A DNA stretch of 64,000 nt from Blattabacterium sp. (Blatta orientalis) str. Tarazona (GTDB lineage: Bacteria; Bacteroidota; Bacteroidia; Flavobacteriales; Blattabacteriaceae). The notes beneath the pieces were generated by a model. It was not told the DNA's origin and made no database searches. It saw nothing but the letters and a program-made list of their open reading frames with translations. The stretch lies in assembly GCF_000334405.1 (NCBI RefSeq), contig NC_020195.1:186001-250000 (forward strand). Direction: 5' to 3'. Position 1 is the first letter of the stretch, and every line of letters starts with the position of its first letter. Position numbers and translations under genes: made by a program. This document shows, piece by piece, positions 47,672 to 58,323 of the stretch.

Positions 47672-48337
47672 ATGATTCATAAGGAAGGTTTTCCTTTTTT
47701 AATCTATGCATTAATTCTAATATTAATAGGGGTTTCTATTTCAGCTATTTTATTCTCTAAGTTTCTTAATTTATTTATTTTTTCATTTTCTATTATGTTG
47801 TATTGTTTTCTTATTTCTTTTTTCAGAAATCCTAAAAGAATAATATCTATAAGTCATTATAAAGATGAAAGTAAAGTACTTTCTCCTGCTGATGGAAAAG
47901 TCATAGGAATAAAAAAAACTTTGGAAAACGAATTTATAAAGAAAAAATGTATATGCATATCTATTTTTATGTCTCCTTTTGATGTTCATATAAATAGATT
48001 TCCAGTATCTGGAAAAATAATTTATGCAAAATATCATCCAGGAAAATACTGGTTAGCATGGGATAAAAAAGCTTCATTAAATAATGAACGTACCACTACT
48101 GTGGTAGAAACGAGAACAAAAAAAGAAATCCTATTTCGACAAATAGCAGGATTTTTAGCCCGTCGTATAGTTTTTTATGCAAAAAAAAATTCTCTAGCAA
48201 AAAAGGGAGAAGAATTTGGATTTATTAAGTTTGGATCCAGAGTAGATATTTATTTGCCGTTAAATACCTTTGTTCTCATAAAAAAAGGAGAGAAAGTAAT
48301 TGGCGGAAAAACTGTTATTTCTATTATTCCACAATAA
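47672..48337 (+). CDS. psd: Phosphatidylserine decarboxylase proenzyme
   Basis: Decarboxylates phosphatidylserine to phosphatidylethanolamine. Seen: two N-terminal hydrophobic helices (about 9-51), LSPADGKVIGI near 70, FMSPFDVHINRFPVSG near 92-107 with the conserved histidine, and the self-cleavage site FGS near 187-189, which generates the pyruvoyl group. 221 residues, the short archaeal/Bacteroidota type. Convergent with dnaK, 54 bases apart. Confidence 0.95.
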   Translation: MIHKEGFPFLIYALILILIGVSISAILFSKFLNLFIFSFSIMLYCFLISFFRNPKRIISISHYKDESKVLSPADGKVIGIKKTLENEFIKKKCICISIFMSPFDVHINRFPVSGKIIYAKYHPGKYWLAWDKKASLNNERTTTVVETRTKKEILFRQIAGFLARRIVFYAKKNSLAKKGEEFGFIKFGSRVDIYLPLNTFVLIKKGEKVIGGKTVISIIPQ

Positions 48338-48391
48338 TAATTCTACTCCTTTTTCTAAATCTAATCTTCTAACAAAAAGAGAAAAAATGTT

Positions 48392-50296
48392 TCATTTTAC
48401 TTCTTCATAATCCACATCCTGTACATTCTCATTTCCTTTGTTTCCTTTATTATTTTTTTCTTCATTTTCAGAATTATCTGTATGACTCTTTGTTTTGGAA
48501 GCCGCGTAGATTTCTTGCGAAGCATTTGTCCAAGCTTCGTTTAATTTTTTCATACAAATTTCAATTTTCGAAAAATCTTTTTTAGAATACGCTTGTTTTA
48601 ATTCTTCCAAAGAATTTTCTATATTTTTTTTATTATTATCAGATAATTTATCTCCATAATCTTTTAATTGTTTTTCTGATTGAAAAATTTGATTATCTGC
48701 GACATTTAATTTATCTATTTCTCCTTTAATTTTTTCATCTTTTTGAGCATTTTCTTCTGCTTCTTTTTTCATTTTTTCTATTTCATCTTGACTTAATCCA
48801 GATGAAGTTTCAATACGTATAGATTGTTCTTTTCCTGTTCCTTTATCTTTTGCGGAAACATGAAGTATTCCACTGGCATCAATATCAAAACTTACCTCTA
48901 TTTGAGGGGTTCCTCTAGGAGCAGGAGGAATATCTACTAAATCAAATCTCCCTATTTCCTTATTATCATTAAACATAGGTCTTTCTCCTTGTCCTACTCG
49001 GATAGTTACTGCAGACTGATTATCTGCTGCTGTAGAAAAAACCTCTGATTTTTTAGTAGGAATAGTAGTGTTTGATTCAATCAGTTTCGTAAAAACACCG
49101 CCTAATGTTTCAATTCCTAAAGATAAAGGAGTTACATCAAGTAACAAGACGTTTTGAACATCTCCAGTTAAAACACCTCCTTGTATAGCCGCCCCAATAG
49201 CAACTACTTCATCCGGATTAACCCCTTTGGATGGTTTCCTTTGAAAAAAATTTTCAACTCCTTCCTGAACCTTAGGAATCCGAGTCGATCCTCCTACCAA
49301 AATAACCTCATCAATATCTTTAGTAGTTAGTCCAGCATCCTTCAAGGCTTTAGTACAAGGATTAATGGATCTACGTATTAAATTCTCAGACAATTGTTCA
49401 AATTTAGCACGAGTTAATGTAAGAACTAAATGTTTTGGACCTGATTCTGTAGCTGTAATGTATGGTAGATTAACCTCTGTTTGAGTAGAAGAAGATAATT
49501 CAATTTTTGCTTTTTCTGAAGCTTCTTTTAAACGTTGTAATGCCATAGGATCTTTTCTTAAATCTATTCCTTCTTTAGATTTAAATTCATTCGCGAAGTA
49601 ATCTATGATAACTTGATCAAAATCATCTCCTCCTAAGTGAGTGTCTCCATTAGTAGAAAGAACTTCAAAAACTCCATCTCCTAATTCCAGTATGGAAACA
49701 TCAAAAGTCCCTCCTCCTAGATCATATACCGCTATTTTTTTATTTTGATTGTTTTTATCTAATCCATATGCCAATGCAGCCGCAGTAGGTTCATTAATAA
49801 TTCTTTCTACTTGTAGTCCAGCTATTTCTCCTGCTTCTTTAGTAGCCTGTCTTTGAGCGTCATTAAAATATGCAGGAACAGTGATCACTGCTTTATTCAC
49901 TTCTTTTCCTAAATAATCCTCAGCAGTTTTTTTCATTTTTTGAAGAATCATAGCAGATATTTCTTGAGGAGCATATAACCGATTTTCTATATCAACACGA
50001 GGTGTATTATTTCCTCCTTTTACTACTTTGTAAGGAACATGTTTTAATTCTTCCGTTATTTCAGAATACATCCTCCCCATGAAACGTTTGATCGAGAAAA
50101 CAGTTTTTTGTGGATTTGTAACTGCTTGTCTTTTTGCAGGATCTCCTATTTTTCTTTCTCCACCTTCTACAAAAGCTACTATAGATGGAGTAGTTCTTTT
50201 TCCTTCTGAATTAGGTATAACAACAGGATCATTTATCTCCATGACGGAAACACAAGAATTTGTTGTTCCTAAATCTATTCCTATAATTTTACTCAT
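48392..50296 (-). CDS. dnaK: Chaperone DnaK (Hsp70)
   Basis: ATP-driven chaperone for unfolded proteins. Seen from the ATG at 50296 ([14 protein letters not shown]): phosphate-1 loop at 4-14, [10 protein letters not shown] near 190, [10 protein letters not shown] near 330, the substrate domain with [12 protein letters not shown], and the C-terminal DVDYEEVK tail. 634 residues, normal. The frame extends 13 codons further upstream, but the family start is clear. The upstream region carries a perfect dyad and a -24/-12-like element instead of a TAnnTTTG box. No dnaJ or grpE is adjacent. Confidence 0.98.
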   Translation of the reverse strand: MSKIIGIDLGTTNSCVSVMEINDPVVIPNSEGKRTTPSIVAFVEGGERKIGDPAKRQAVTNPQKTVFSIKRFMGRMYSEITEELKHVPYKVVKGGNNTPRVDIENRLYAPQEISAMILQKMKKTAEDYLGKEVNKAVITVPAYFNDAQRQATKEAGEIAGLQVERIINEPTAAALAYGLDKNNQNKKIAVYDLGGGTFDVSILELGDGVFEVLSTNGDTHLGGDDFDQVIIDYFANEFKSKEGIDLRKDPMALQRLKEASEKAKIELSSSTQTEVNLPYITATESGPKHLVLTLTRAKFEQLSENLIRRSINPCTKALKDAGLTTKDIDEVILVGGSTRIPKVQEGVENFFQRKPSKGVNPDEVVAIGAAIQGGVLTGDVQNVLLLDVTPLSLGIETLGGVFTKLIESNTTIPTKKSEVFSTAADNQSAVTIRVGQGERPMFNDNKEIGRFDLVDIPPAPRGTPQIEVSFDIDASGILHVSAKDKGTGKEQSIRIETSSGLSQDEIEKMKKEAEENAQKDEKIKGEIDKLNVADNQIFQSEKQLKDYGDKLSDNNKKNIENSLEELKQAYSKKDFSKIEICMKKLNEAWTNASQEIYAASKTKSHTDNSENEEKNNKGNKGNENVQDVDYEEVK

Positions 50297-50330
50297 TTTT
50301 ATTACATTTTTTTCATATAAACTTTCACAC

Positions 50331-50352
50331 TCCAATCATTATGCCATAATGA
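50331..50352 (-). promoter_or_regulatory. Perfect dyad overlapping a sigma54-like element upstream of dnaK
   Basis: TCATTATG-C-CATAATGA (50336-50352) is an exact 8-1-8 inverted repeat. On the minus strand it overlaps TGGCATAATGATTGGA (50346-50331), which matches the -24/-12 consensus TGGCACGNNNNTTGCW except at the C of GC and two looser positions. A start near 50320 would leave a 24-base leader before the dnaK ATG. Confidence 0.5.
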
Positions 50353-50477
50353 AGTTATAGAATCTATGACAAAAATAAGCTTTTACATCAATAAAGAAAT
50401 TGAGTTTTTATATGACAAAAAGTCACTAATATTAAATTTTTTTTGAAAAAATCTTATATTACAGTTAAAATTGAAAA

Positions 50478-50921
50478 ATGGATTCGTTGAGTTTTAAAAC
50501 TATTTATGGGAAAAAAAGTTCTGTTGAGGAAAAAATTTGGGTGATAATGGATGCATCTCATCAGTGTCTTGGACGTTTTTCTTCAAAAGTAGCATTAAGA
50601 ATACGAGGAAAACATAAACCTAGTTTTTCTCCAAATGTGGATTGTGGGGATCATGTTATTGTGATTAATTCTGAAAAAATTAAACTAACTGGAAAAAAAT
50701 GGAATTACAAAAAATATGTCCGTTATACTGGTTATCCTGGAGGAAAGAAAATTTCCTCTGTAAAAGAAGTTTTTAATAAAGATTCAAGATTATTAATCTA
50801 CAAAGCGGTTAAGGGGATGCTTCCAAAAAATCGTTTAAGACATCAAATAATTAAAAATCTTCATATTTATCAGGGATCAGAGCATAAACATCAGGTACAA
50901 AAACCTATTTTAATCAAATAA
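50478..50921 (+). CDS. rplM: Large ribosomal subunit protein L13
   Basis: Early-assembly 50S protein. Seen: WVIMDASHQCLGRFSSKVA near residues 22-40, GDHVIVINSEKIKLTGKKW near 54, RYTGYPGG and VKGMLPKNRL. 147 residues, normal. First gene of the ribosomal superoperon; the 142 bases upstream (shared with divergent dnaK) show no perfect -7 box. Followed 10 bases later by rpsI. Confidence 0.97.
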   Translation: MDSLSFKTIYGKKSSVEEKIWVIMDASHQCLGRFSSKVALRIRGKHKPSFSPNVDCGDHVIVINSEKIKLTGKKWNYKKYVRYTGYPGGKKISSVKEVFNKDSRLLIYKAVKGMLPKNRLRHQIIKNLHIYQGSEHKHQVQKPILIK

Positions 50922-50931
50922 ACTTTTAAGA

Positions 50932-51342
50932 ATGATAATACATTCCATAGGAAGAAGGAAAAGATCTCTTGCTAGAGTATACTTAGAATCAGGAGAAAAA
51001 TTATCTATTTCAATAAATTCTAAAAACTTAGAAAATTATTTTCCAAAAAATGTTCACGGAAAAATTTTGTATCCATTAAAAAAAATAGATAATAAAAAAT
51101 TTAACATAAAAATTAAAGTTAATGGAGGAGGTTTTAACGGTCAAGCTGAAGCTATTCGTTTAGCTATATCTCGTGCTCTTTGTAAATTGGATTCAAATAA
51201 TAGAAGCTTATTAAAAGATGAAGGCCTTTTAACTCGTGATTCTAGAGAAGTTGAAAGAAAAAATTTGGTAAAAAAAAGCAAGGAAAAAATTTCAGTTTTC
51301 AAAACGTTAGAAAATCAGAACAAAAATGGAAAAAAAAATTAA
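50932..51342 (+). CDS. rpsI: Small ribosomal subunit protein S9
   Basis: 30S head protein whose C-terminal tail reaches the P-site tRNA. Seen: N-terminal IGRRKRSLARV, KVNGGGFNGQAEAIRLAISRAL near 64-85, and LLTRDSREVERK near 100. In most bacteria the protein ends shortly after RKK(P/Y)G-x-x-x-ARR-x-x-QFSKR; here that end is replaced by a longer lysine/asparagine-rich tail (SKEKISVFKTLENQ). 136 residues. Its last 17 bases overlap rpsB. Confidence 0.92.
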   Translation: MIIHSIGRRKRSLARVYLESGEKLSISINSKNLENYFPKNVHGKILYPLKKIDNKKFNIKIKVNGGGFNGQAEAIRLAISRALCKLDSNNRSLLKDEGLLTRDSREVERKNLVKKSKEKISVFKTLENQNKNGKKN

Positions 51343-52066
51343 TACTCAAGATTTATTGAAAGCTGGAGTTCATTTTGGACATATTGCACGTAAATGGAAT
51401 CCGAATATGCGTCCTTTTATTTTTATGAAAAAAGGAGGAATTCATATTATCGATTTATCAAAAACTATCACAAAATTGGAAGAAGCCTGTATAGGTTTAA
51501 AAAAAATAGTATCTATGGGAAAAAAAATTTTATTAGTAGGTACGAAAGCACAGGCTAAGGAAAAAGTCCTTTTCTATGCTAGAAGTGTAAATATGCCTTG
51601 TGTTACAGAAAGATGGTTAGGAGGTTTTTTAACAAATTTTGCAACTATTCGTAGATCTGTGAAAAAAATGAACAATATAGAAAAAATGAAAAAAAATGGA
51701 ACATTTGATACTTTATCTAAAAAAGAACGATTATTAATAAGCAGATTATATGCAAAATTGTACAAAAATTTAGGGAGTATATCTTCAATGAACCACTTAC
51801 CTGGTGGAATTTTTTTAGTAGATCCATATAAAGAAAAAATAGCTTTATCGGAAGCCATGAAATTAAATATACCTGTTTTTGCTATGGTAGATACAAATAC
51901 AAATCCAAATGGAATTCAATTTCCTATTCCATCTAACGATGATTCTTCCAAATCTATTGATATCATTCTAAAATTCATAACAAAAGCTATTCAAGAAGGC
52001 TTTTCTTCGGTAGGGAAAACAGATAGGAACGAATTAAAAAATGGAAAAATATCTGAAAAATCATGA
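51326..52066 (+). CDS. rpsB: Small ribosomal subunit protein S2
   Basis: Late-assembly 30S protein. Seen: LLKAGVHFGHIARKWNPNM near 10-28, FIFMKKGGIHIIDL, GTKAQAKEKV, RWLGGFLTNF near 98, and PVFAMVDTNTNP near 190. 246 residues, normal. The rpsB-tsf pair is universal; the tsf start overlaps the rpsB stop by 4 bases. Confidence 0.97.
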   Translation: MEKKINTQDLLKAGVHFGHIARKWNPNMRPFIFMKKGGIHIIDLSKTITKLEEACIGLKKIVSMGKKILLVGTKAQAKEKVLFYARSVNMPCVTERWLGGFLTNFATIRRSVKKMNNIEKMKKNGTFDTLSKKERLLISRLYAKLYKNLGSISSMNHLPGGIFLVDPYKEKIALSEAMKLNIPVFAMVDTNTNPNGIQFPIPSNDDSSKSIDIILKFITKAIQEGFSSVGKTDRNELKNGKISEKS

Positions 52067-52884
52067 AAATTCCAGCTACTCAAATAAAAAAGCTTAGAGA
52101 ATTAACTGGAATTGGAATCATGGATTGCAAAGAAGCTCTAATAAAGTCTGAGGGGAATTTCGATAAAGCCATTAATTTTTTAAGAAAAAAAGGAGAAAAT
52201 ATTGCTACACAGCGTTCTTTTTTAGAAGTCAAAGAAGGAGCTTTACATTCTTCTATTAATTATGATCAAACTTTTGGAGTTACTATTGGATTGAGTTGTG
52301 AAACTGATTTTCTTTCTAAAAACAAAAATTTTTTGGATTTCTTATCCATGTTATCGAAAATTTCTTTGTTATATAACAATAAAAAAAAGTTCTTATCTAG
52401 TTCTTATCGTGGAAAAACGATTCAAGACTTGATTATAGAAAAAATGGGGGTAGTAGGTGAAAAAATAGAATTGAAAATATTTGAAAGAATAGAATCTCCA
52501 TTTGTCGCAAGTTATATTCATAATAATCAAAAAATAGCCACTTTAGTGGGTTTTTCTTCTCCTGAAGGAATTAATTCAACTATGGCTAAAAATATTGCTA
52601 TGCATATCACTGCTATGAATCCTATAGCTATAGATGAGAAAGGAATTTCGAATTCTGTTATAGAAAAAGAGAAGGAAATTGTTTCATATCAGGTAGAAAA
52701 AGAAAATAAACCAAGTGACATAAAGAAGAAAATCATTTTAGGAAAGATTAGGAAGTTTATATTGGAAAATACTCTTCTCAATCAGAGATTTATAAAAGAT
52801 AACAAAATTACTATTCGAGAATATATAAATAAATTTCATAAAAATTTGAAGATAAAGATTTATAAGAGGATTACTTTTCCGTAA
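52063..52884 (+). CDS. tsf: Elongation factor Ts
   Basis: Nucleotide exchange factor for EF-Tu. Seen: LRELTGIGIMDCKEAL near 11-26, the N-terminal UBA-like helix pair, CETDFLSKN near 79, and the core dimer-like domain with VASYIHNNQKIATLVGF near 148-165 and AMHITAMNP. 273 residues, at the short end for the family. EF-Tu itself is not in the window, since Bacteroidota keep tuf elsewhere. Confidence 0.95.
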   Translation: MKIPATQIKKLRELTGIGIMDCKEALIKSEGNFDKAINFLRKKGENIATQRSFLEVKEGALHSSINYDQTFGVTIGLSCETDFLSKNKNFLDFLSMLSKISLLYNNKKKFLSSSYRGKTIQDLIIEKMGVVGEKIELKIFERIESPFVASYIHNNQKIATLVGFSSPEGINSTMAKNIAMHITAMNPIAIDEKGISNSVIEKEKEIVSYQVEKENKPSDIKKKIILGKIRKFILENTLLNQRFIKDNKITIREYINKFHKNLKIKIYKRITFP

Positions 52885-52889
52885 AAAAA

Positions 52890-54428
52890 ATGAAAAAATT
52901 AATATTGATCATATTAGACGGATGGGGTTTATCAAATAAAAATTCTTTTTATTCTGCTATTAATCAAGCAAATACACCTTTTATAGATTCGTGTTACCAA
53001 CAATATCCTTTTAGCAAATTACATGCTTCTGGAATTCCTGTGGGATTACCTGATGGTCAAATGGGAAATTCTGAAGTAGGTCATATAAATTTAGGATCTG
53101 GAAGAAAAGTTATTCAAAGTTTAGAAGAAATAGATGAATCCATCAAAAATAAAATTTTTATGAAAAAAATTAATCCTATACTGGATTATGTGATATCTTC
53201 TGGGAAAAAAATCCATTTTTTTGGACTATTATCTGATGGAGGAGTTCACTCACATATAAATCATCTTTTTGCTTTATTGGATGCTTCCTATGAAAAGAAC
53301 ATTAAAAATGTATTTATACATGCATTTACAGACGGACGTGATTCTTCTCCTAGAAGTGGAATAAAATATATAAAAAAACTGTTAGAAAAAACAAAAAGAT
53401 CCGTGGGAAAATTATCATCGGTTATTGGGAGATATTATTCCATGGATAGAGATAAAAGGTGGGAAAGAACTAAAATAGCATATGATGCTCTTGTTCATTC
53501 TAAGGGTTTTTATACTGATAACATTCTAGAATGCATGAACTCTTTTTATGATAGAGGGATAACTGATGAATTTATAACTCCCATAATAGTTGGAGATCAT
53601 TCTGGAAATCATTTTTCCAGAATAGAAAAAGGAGATATTGTTCTTTGCTTTAATTTTCGTTCAGATCGTTCAAGACAGATTACTGAATTACTAACGAATA
53701 ACAGTAATAATAGTTCTTCTTTAAATGTAAAAAAGATGAATTTATATTATGTAACAATGACGTGTTACAATTCTGTATATAAAGATATTTATGTTCTTTT
53801 TAGAAAAAAAAATTTGTCAAATACATTGGGAGAAATATTAGAAAAAAATGGTAAAAAGCAAATTCGTATTGCTGAAACAGAAAAATATCCCCATGTAACT
53901 TTTTTCTTTTCAGGAGGTCGTGAAAAACCTTTTAATGGAGAAACTCGTATTTTATGCGAGTCTCCTAAAATTTCGACTTATGATTTAAAACCAGAAATGA
54001 GTGCAAAAAAAATAATGAATAAAATTATTCCTGAATTAAGGAGAAAAGAAACGGATTTTATATGTTTGAATTTTGCTAATCCGGATATGGTAGGTCATAC
54101 TGGAAAAATGCTTGAAACTATCAAAGCCTGTGAATTTGTTGATAATTGTACGAAAGTTTGTTCTGAAGAAGCCATAAAAAATTCGTATACAGTTGTTATA
54201 GTTGGAGATCATGGAAATGCTGACTGCATGATTAATCTAGATGGGAGTCCTAATACCACTCATACAAATTCCTTAGTTCCTTTCATTCTTTTAGATCCAA
54301 CATTTAGAAAGAAAAATGTATTAAGAAGTGAAGCTATTTTATCTGATGTTTCTCCTACTATTCTTCAATTAATGGGATTACCTAAACCTTGTATAATGAG
54401 TGGAGATTCTATAATAAAAGTATTATGA
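52890..54428 (+). CDS. gpmI: 2,3-bisphosphoglycerate-independent phosphoglycerate mutase
   Basis: Manganese enzyme of glycolysis interconverting 3- and 2-phosphoglycerate. Seen: LDGWGLS at residues 9-15 (metal aspartate), the phosphoserine site MGNSEVGH with S61, TDGRDSSPRSG near 150, FNFRSDRSRQ near 255, NPDMVGHTG near 393 and GDHGNAD near 438. 512 residues, normal. A glycolytic gene inside a ribosomal superoperon is unusual; it starts 5 bases after tsf and overlaps map by 4 bases, so it is tightly embedded. Confidence 0.96.
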   Translation: MKKLILIILDGWGLSNKNSFYSAINQANTPFIDSCYQQYPFSKLHASGIPVGLPDGQMGNSEVGHINLGSGRKVIQSLEEIDESIKNKIFMKKINPILDYVISSGKKIHFFGLLSDGGVHSHINHLFALLDASYEKNIKNVFIHAFTDGRDSSPRSGIKYIKKLLEKTKRSVGKLSSVIGRYYSMDRDKRWERTKIAYDALVHSKGFYTDNILECMNSFYDRGITDEFITPIIVGDHSGNHFSRIEKGDIVLCFNFRSDRSRQITELLTNNSNNSSSLNVKKMNLYYVTMTCYNSVYKDIYVLFRKKNLSNTLGEILEKNGKKQIRIAETEKYPHVTFFFSGGREKPFNGETRILCESPKISTYDLKPEMSAKKIMNKIIPELRRKETDFICLNFANPDMVGHTGKMLETIKACEFVDNCTKVCSEEAIKNSYTVVIVGDHGNADCMINLDGSPNTTHTNSLVPFILLDPTFRKKNVLRSEAILSDVSPTILQLMGLPKPCIMSGDSIIKVL

Positions 54429-55234
54429 TAAAAACCATTGAAGAAATAATTCTTATCAAAAAAAGCGCATTATTAGCATCTAAAACATTGGGAATGTTAG
54501 CTAAAGAAGTGAAACCTGGCATAAATACACTTTATTTAGATCATCTTGCAGAAAGTTTTATTCGTGATCATGGCGGAATTCCAGCTTTTTTAGGTCTATA
54601 TGATTATCCAAATACTTTATGTGTTTCTCCTAATTCTCAAGTTGTACATGGGGTCCCTAATCAAGAACCTTTATGTCATGGGGATATATTATCTATAGAT
54701 TGCGGAGTTTACATGAATGGTTTTTATGGAGAACATGCCTATACATTTGAGGTAGGAAAAGTTCCAAATACTGTTAGAAAATTTCTTAATCGTTCAAAGG
54801 AATCTTTGTATATAGGTCTATCTAAATGCAAACAGGGGAATTTTATTGGAGATATAGGTTACTCCATACAATCTTGCATTGAAAATTATGGATATAGTGT
54901 GGTAAAAGATCTTGTTGGACATGGTTTAGGAAAAAAAATGCATGAAGATCCTCAAATTCCTAATTTTGGGGAAAAAGGAAGAGGGTTAAAATTAGAAGAA
55001 GGTTTTGTTCTATCGATAGAACCCATGGTCAATAGAGGAACTCCAGGAGTTATTTTTCATGATGATGGATGGACTGTGACCACTTCAGACAAAGATATAT
55101 CAGCACATTTCGAACACAATGTAGCTATTGTAGATGGATATCCATGTTTACTTTCTACTTACCGTTACATATATCAAGAACTTAATATTCAATCTTTGGA
55201 AGAGGTCCCTTTTCAAAACGAAAAAATTAATTAA
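54425..55234 (+). CDS. map: Methionine aminopeptidase, type I
   Basis: Removes the initiator methionine. Seen: LSIDCGVYMNGFYGEHAYTF with the two metal aspartate positions (the second is replaced by histidine-adjacent E-H in YGEHAYTF), GHGLGKKMHEDP near 170 with the histidine ligand, and SIEPMVNRG near 200 with a glutamate ligand. The canonical motif is GYHGDTA-T; here GFYGEHAYT replaces the usual D by E at the second metal position. 269 residues from ATG 54425 (the frame runs up to 54389). Usual position is beside secY; here it precedes rpsL. Confidence 0.93.
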   Translation: MIKTIEEIILIKKSALLASKTLGMLAKEVKPGINTLYLDHLAESFIRDHGGIPAFLGLYDYPNTLCVSPNSQVVHGVPNQEPLCHGDILSIDCGVYMNGFYGEHAYTFEVGKVPNTVRKFLNRSKESLYIGLSKCKQGNFIGDIGYSIQSCIENYGYSVVKDLVGHGLGKKMHEDPQIPNFGEKGRGLKLEEGFVLSIEPMVNRGTPGVIFHDDGWTVTTSDKDISAHFEHNVAIVDGYPCLLSTYRYIYQELNIQSLEEVPFQNEKIN

Positions 55235-55293
55235 TTTTATTTTTTGTAATTTCTTCTTAAATAATATAATTTGCGTTCTAATTCTAAAAACAT

Positions 55294-55671
55294 ATGCCTA
55301 CCATACAACAATTAATTAGAAAAGGTAGATCTTCCATTTCTAAAAAGAGGAAATCCATAGCTTTGGGATTTTGTCCTCAACGAAGAGGAGTCTGTATACG
55401 TGTTTATACTACTACTCCAAAAAAACCAAATTCTGCTATGCGTAAAGTAGCTCGTGTTCGTTTTACAAATGGAAAAGAGGTTATTAGCTATATTGCTGGA
55501 GAGGGACATAATCTTCAAGAGCATTCTATAGTTTTGGTGAAAGGAGGAAGAGTAAAAGATTTACCAGGAGTAAAATATAAGATAATACGTGGAGCTAGGG
55601 ATACAGCTGGAGTAAATGGAAGAAAAAAAAGTAGAAGTAAATATGGAGCTAAAATAGAAAAGAAGAAATAA
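55294..55671 (+). CDS. rpsL: Small ribosomal subunit protein S12
   Basis: Decoding-centre protein. Seen: [12 protein letters not shown] start, [11 protein letters not shown] near 47-57 with the streptomycin-relevant lysine context (TTPKKPNSA), [10 protein letters not shown] near 69, [11 protein letters not shown] near 84, and the basic [10 protein letters not shown] tail. 125 residues, normal. Heads the str cluster rpsL-rpsG-fusA, here continuing into the S10 cluster. Confidence 0.97.
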   Translation: MPTIQQLIRKGRSSISKKRKSIALGFCPQRRGVCIRVYTTTPKKPNSAMRKVARVRFTNGKEVISYIAGEGHNLQEHSIVLVKGGRVKDLPGVKYKIIRGARDTAGVNGRKKSRSKYGAKIEKKK

Positions 55672-55675
55672 AAAA

Positions 55676-56152
55676 ATGAGAAAGACGAAAAGAAAAAGAA
55701 AAGTATATTTTCCTGATCCAAAATTTAACGATTCTCTGGTAACACGATTTGTTAATCATTTGATGAAAAATGGAAAAAAAAACTTAGCCTATAAAATATT
55801 TTATAAGGCTATGGAAAGAATAGATTCCATAAAAGAAAAGGAAGAAAAATCTGCATTAGAAATATGGAAAGAAGGCTTAAAAAATGTAATGCCTTATGTA
55901 GAAGTAAGAAGTCGTCGTATGGGAGGTGCTAATATTCAAGTTCCCGTTCCTATTTCTTCTAATAGTAAAATAACCAAAGCCATGAAATTGCTTATATCTT
56001 GTGCTTCTATTAGAAATGAAAAAACAATGGCTAGTAAATTAGCTTCTGAAATATTTGATGCTTTTCGAGAACAGGGAGAAGCAGTAAAAAGAAAAGAAAG
56101 TATACATAAAATGGCTGAAGCCAATAAAGCTTTTTCACATTTTAGATTTTAA
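55676..56152 (+). CDS. rpsG: Small ribosomal subunit protein S7
   Basis: Initiates assembly of the 30S head. Seen: [14 protein letters not shown] near 21-34, [16 protein letters not shown] near 78-93, and [12 protein letters not shown] at the end. 158 residues, normal. Spacing to rpsL is 4 bases and to fusA 8 bases. Confidence 0.97.
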   Translation: MRKTKRKRKVYFPDPKFNDSLVTRFVNHLMKNGKKNLAYKIFYKAMERIDSIKEKEEKSALEIWKEGLKNVMPYVEVRSRRMGGANIQVPVPISSNSKITKAMKLLISCASIRNEKTMASKLASEIFDAFREQGEAVKRKESIHKMAEANKAFSHFRF

Positions 56153-56160
56153 TTAATATC

Positions 56161-58323
56161 ATGTCAAAAGATTTAAAGTATACAAGAAATATAGGTATAG
56201 CAGCACATATTGATGCAGGAAAAACAACAACTACAGAAAGGATTTTATTTTATACAGGAATCAATCATAAAATTGGAGAAGTTCATGATGGAGCAGCGAC
56301 TATGGATTGGATGTTGCAAGAACAAGAACGTGGAATCACCATTACTTCTGCCGCAACATGTTGTAATTGGATTTATAAAAATAAGAAATATCAGATAAAT
56401 ATTATTGACACTCCAGGTCACGTTGACTTTACAGTAGAGGTAGAAAGATCTTTAAGAGTATTAGATGGAATGGTGGTATTATTTAGTGCAGTTGATGGTG
56501 TAGAGCCTCAATCAGAAACAGTATGGAGGCAAGCAGATAAATATGATATTCCTAGAATTGCTTTTGTAAATAAAATGGATCGTCAAGGAGCTGATTTTTT
56601 CAATGTTTGTTTGCAAATAGAAAAAATGTTAGGGGCAAATTCTGTTCCATTGCAAATTCCTATTGGGTCTGGAGATGATTTTAGAGGAGTTGTAGATTTA
56701 ATAGCCAATAAAGCCATTGTTTGGGATGATAATAATTATGGAGTAACATTTCAAGAAATACCTATTCCATATGAAATGAAAAATATGGTAAATGATTATC
56801 ATAATAAACTGATTGAATCCTTGTCGGAACATGATGATTCTATTATGGAAAAGTTCTTATATGATAATTATTCTATTTCAGAAGATGATATTATTTCTTC
56901 CGTTCAAAAGAACACTATCAAAATGAAAATAATCCCTATATTGTGTGGTTCTTCTTTTAAAAATAAAGGAGTGCAAGCTATGTTAGATGCTGTGTGTCGT
57001 TATTTGCCTTCTCCGTTAGAAGTGAAAGACATAGTAGGAATTCATCCGATCAATCAAACAAAAGAAACAAGAAAACCTAGTGAAAAAGAGCCATTTTCTG
57101 CTTTGGCTTTTAAAATATCCAGTGATCCTTTCGTAGGTCGTTTAGCTTTTTTTAGAGTATATTCCGGAAAGATTAACGCGGGATCATATAGTTTGAATAC
57201 AAGATCTGGAAATAAAGAACGCATCTCTCGTATATATCAGATGCATGCTAATAAACAAAACCCTATTTGTAAAATAGGCGCTGGAGATATTGCAGCGGTA
57301 GTAGGATTTAAAGATATTAAAACGGGAGATACATTATGTGATGAAAAATTTCCAATTCTTTTAGAAAATATCTCTTTTCCAGAACCAGTGATTGGTTTAG
57401 CTATAGAACCTAAGTTTAAATCAGATATAGATAAGATGAGTTTTGCATTATCTAAATTAATGGAAGAAGATCCAACTTTTCAAGTTCGTACAGATAATTA
57501 TACAGGACAAACTATTATATCTGGGATGGGAGAGTTGCATTTAGAAATCCTTGCAGATAGAATGAAAAGAGAGTTTAAAGTAGAAGTAAATCAAGGGAAG
57601 CCGCAAGTAGAATATAAAGAAGCTCTAACAGATGTAGTAGAACACAGGGAAATTTATAAAAAACAAACAGGAGGTCGTGGAAAATTTGCAGATATTTTGT
57701 TTCGTTTAGAACCAGGTAATCCTGGGAAGTGTGGTTTAGAATTTATCAATAAAATAAAAGGTGGAAATATTCCAAAAGAATACATTCCATCTATAGAAAA
57801 AGGATGTAAAGAAATGATGAAAAATGGACCTCTTTCTGGATATGAAATAGAGAGCGCTAAAATCACTATTTTAGATGGCTCTTATCATCCAGTAGATTCT
57901 GATCAGTTGTCTTTTGAAATAGCAGGAAAATTGGGGTTCAAAGAAGCGGACAAAAAATCGAAGCCTATTTTATTAGAACCGATTATGAAATTGGAAGTAT
58001 TAGTTCCAGAAGAAAATATGGGAGATGTTATAGGGGATTTAAATCGTAGAAGAGGAATAGTTCAAAATCTGAGTAATCGTGGAAATATAAAGATAATTCA
58101 AGGCCTAGTTCCATTATCTGAGATGTTTGGATATGTAACGGTATTAAGGACTCTTTCTTCTGGAAGAGGAACATCTACTATGGAATTTTATCATTATGAT
58201 GTAGTTCCAAGGAATATTTTGGATAACATTATCATAGGGAATGATAAATATAGAGAGTATGATAAAAAAGTAAAAAAAAATAGAAAAAAATTAACAATAT
58301 CAATACCATGGGTCATGATATAA
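56161..58323 (+). CDS. fusA: Elongation factor G
   Basis: Translocase GTPase. Seen: G1 [13 protein letters not shown] at residues 16-28, DTPGHVDF near 83-90, NKMDRQGAD near 137, the domain II-V series with [23 protein letters not shown] near 440-463, GRGKFADI near 502, and the domain V end [10 protein letters not shown]-like [12 protein letters not shown]. 720 residues, slightly longer than 700 because of a basic C-terminal tail. The rpsJ start overlaps its last 16 bases. Confidence 0.98.
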   Translation: MSKDLKYTRNIGIAAHIDAGKTTTTERILFYTGINHKIGEVHDGAATMDWMLQEQERGITITSAATCCNWIYKNKKYQINIIDTPGHVDFTVEVERSLRVLDGMVVLFSAVDGVEPQSETVWRQADKYDIPRIAFVNKMDRQGADFFNVCLQIEKMLGANSVPLQIPIGSGDDFRGVVDLIANKAIVWDDNNYGVTFQEIPIPYEMKNMVNDYHNKLIESLSEHDDSIMEKFLYDNYSISEDDIISSVQKNTIKMKIIPILCGSSFKNKGVQAMLDAVCRYLPSPLEVKDIVGIHPINQTKETRKPSEKEPFSALAFKISSDPFVGRLAFFRVYSGKINAGSYSLNTRSGNKERISRIYQMHANKQNPICKIGAGDIAAVVGFKDIKTGDTLCDEKFPILLENISFPEPVIGLAIEPKFKSDIDKMSFALSKLMEEDPTFQVRTDNYTGQTIISGMGELHLEILADRMKREFKVEVNQGKPQVEYKEALTDVVEHREIYKKQTGGRGKFADILFRLEPGNPGKCGLEFINKIKGGNIPKEYIPSIEKGCKEMMKNGPLSGYEIESAKITILDGSYHPVDSDQLSFEIAGKLGFKEADKKSKPILLEPIMKLEVLVPEENMGDVIGDLNRRRGIVQNLSNRGNIKIIQGLVPLSEMFGYVTVLRTLSSGRGTSTMEFYHYDVVPRNILDNIIIGNDKYREYDKKVKKNRKKLTISIPWVMI

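Noticed and set aside
47783-48037. 84-residue minus-strand frame inside psd
   Set aside because: Antisense shadow rich in F, Y, I, S and R with no conserved motif; psd is clearly the real gene.
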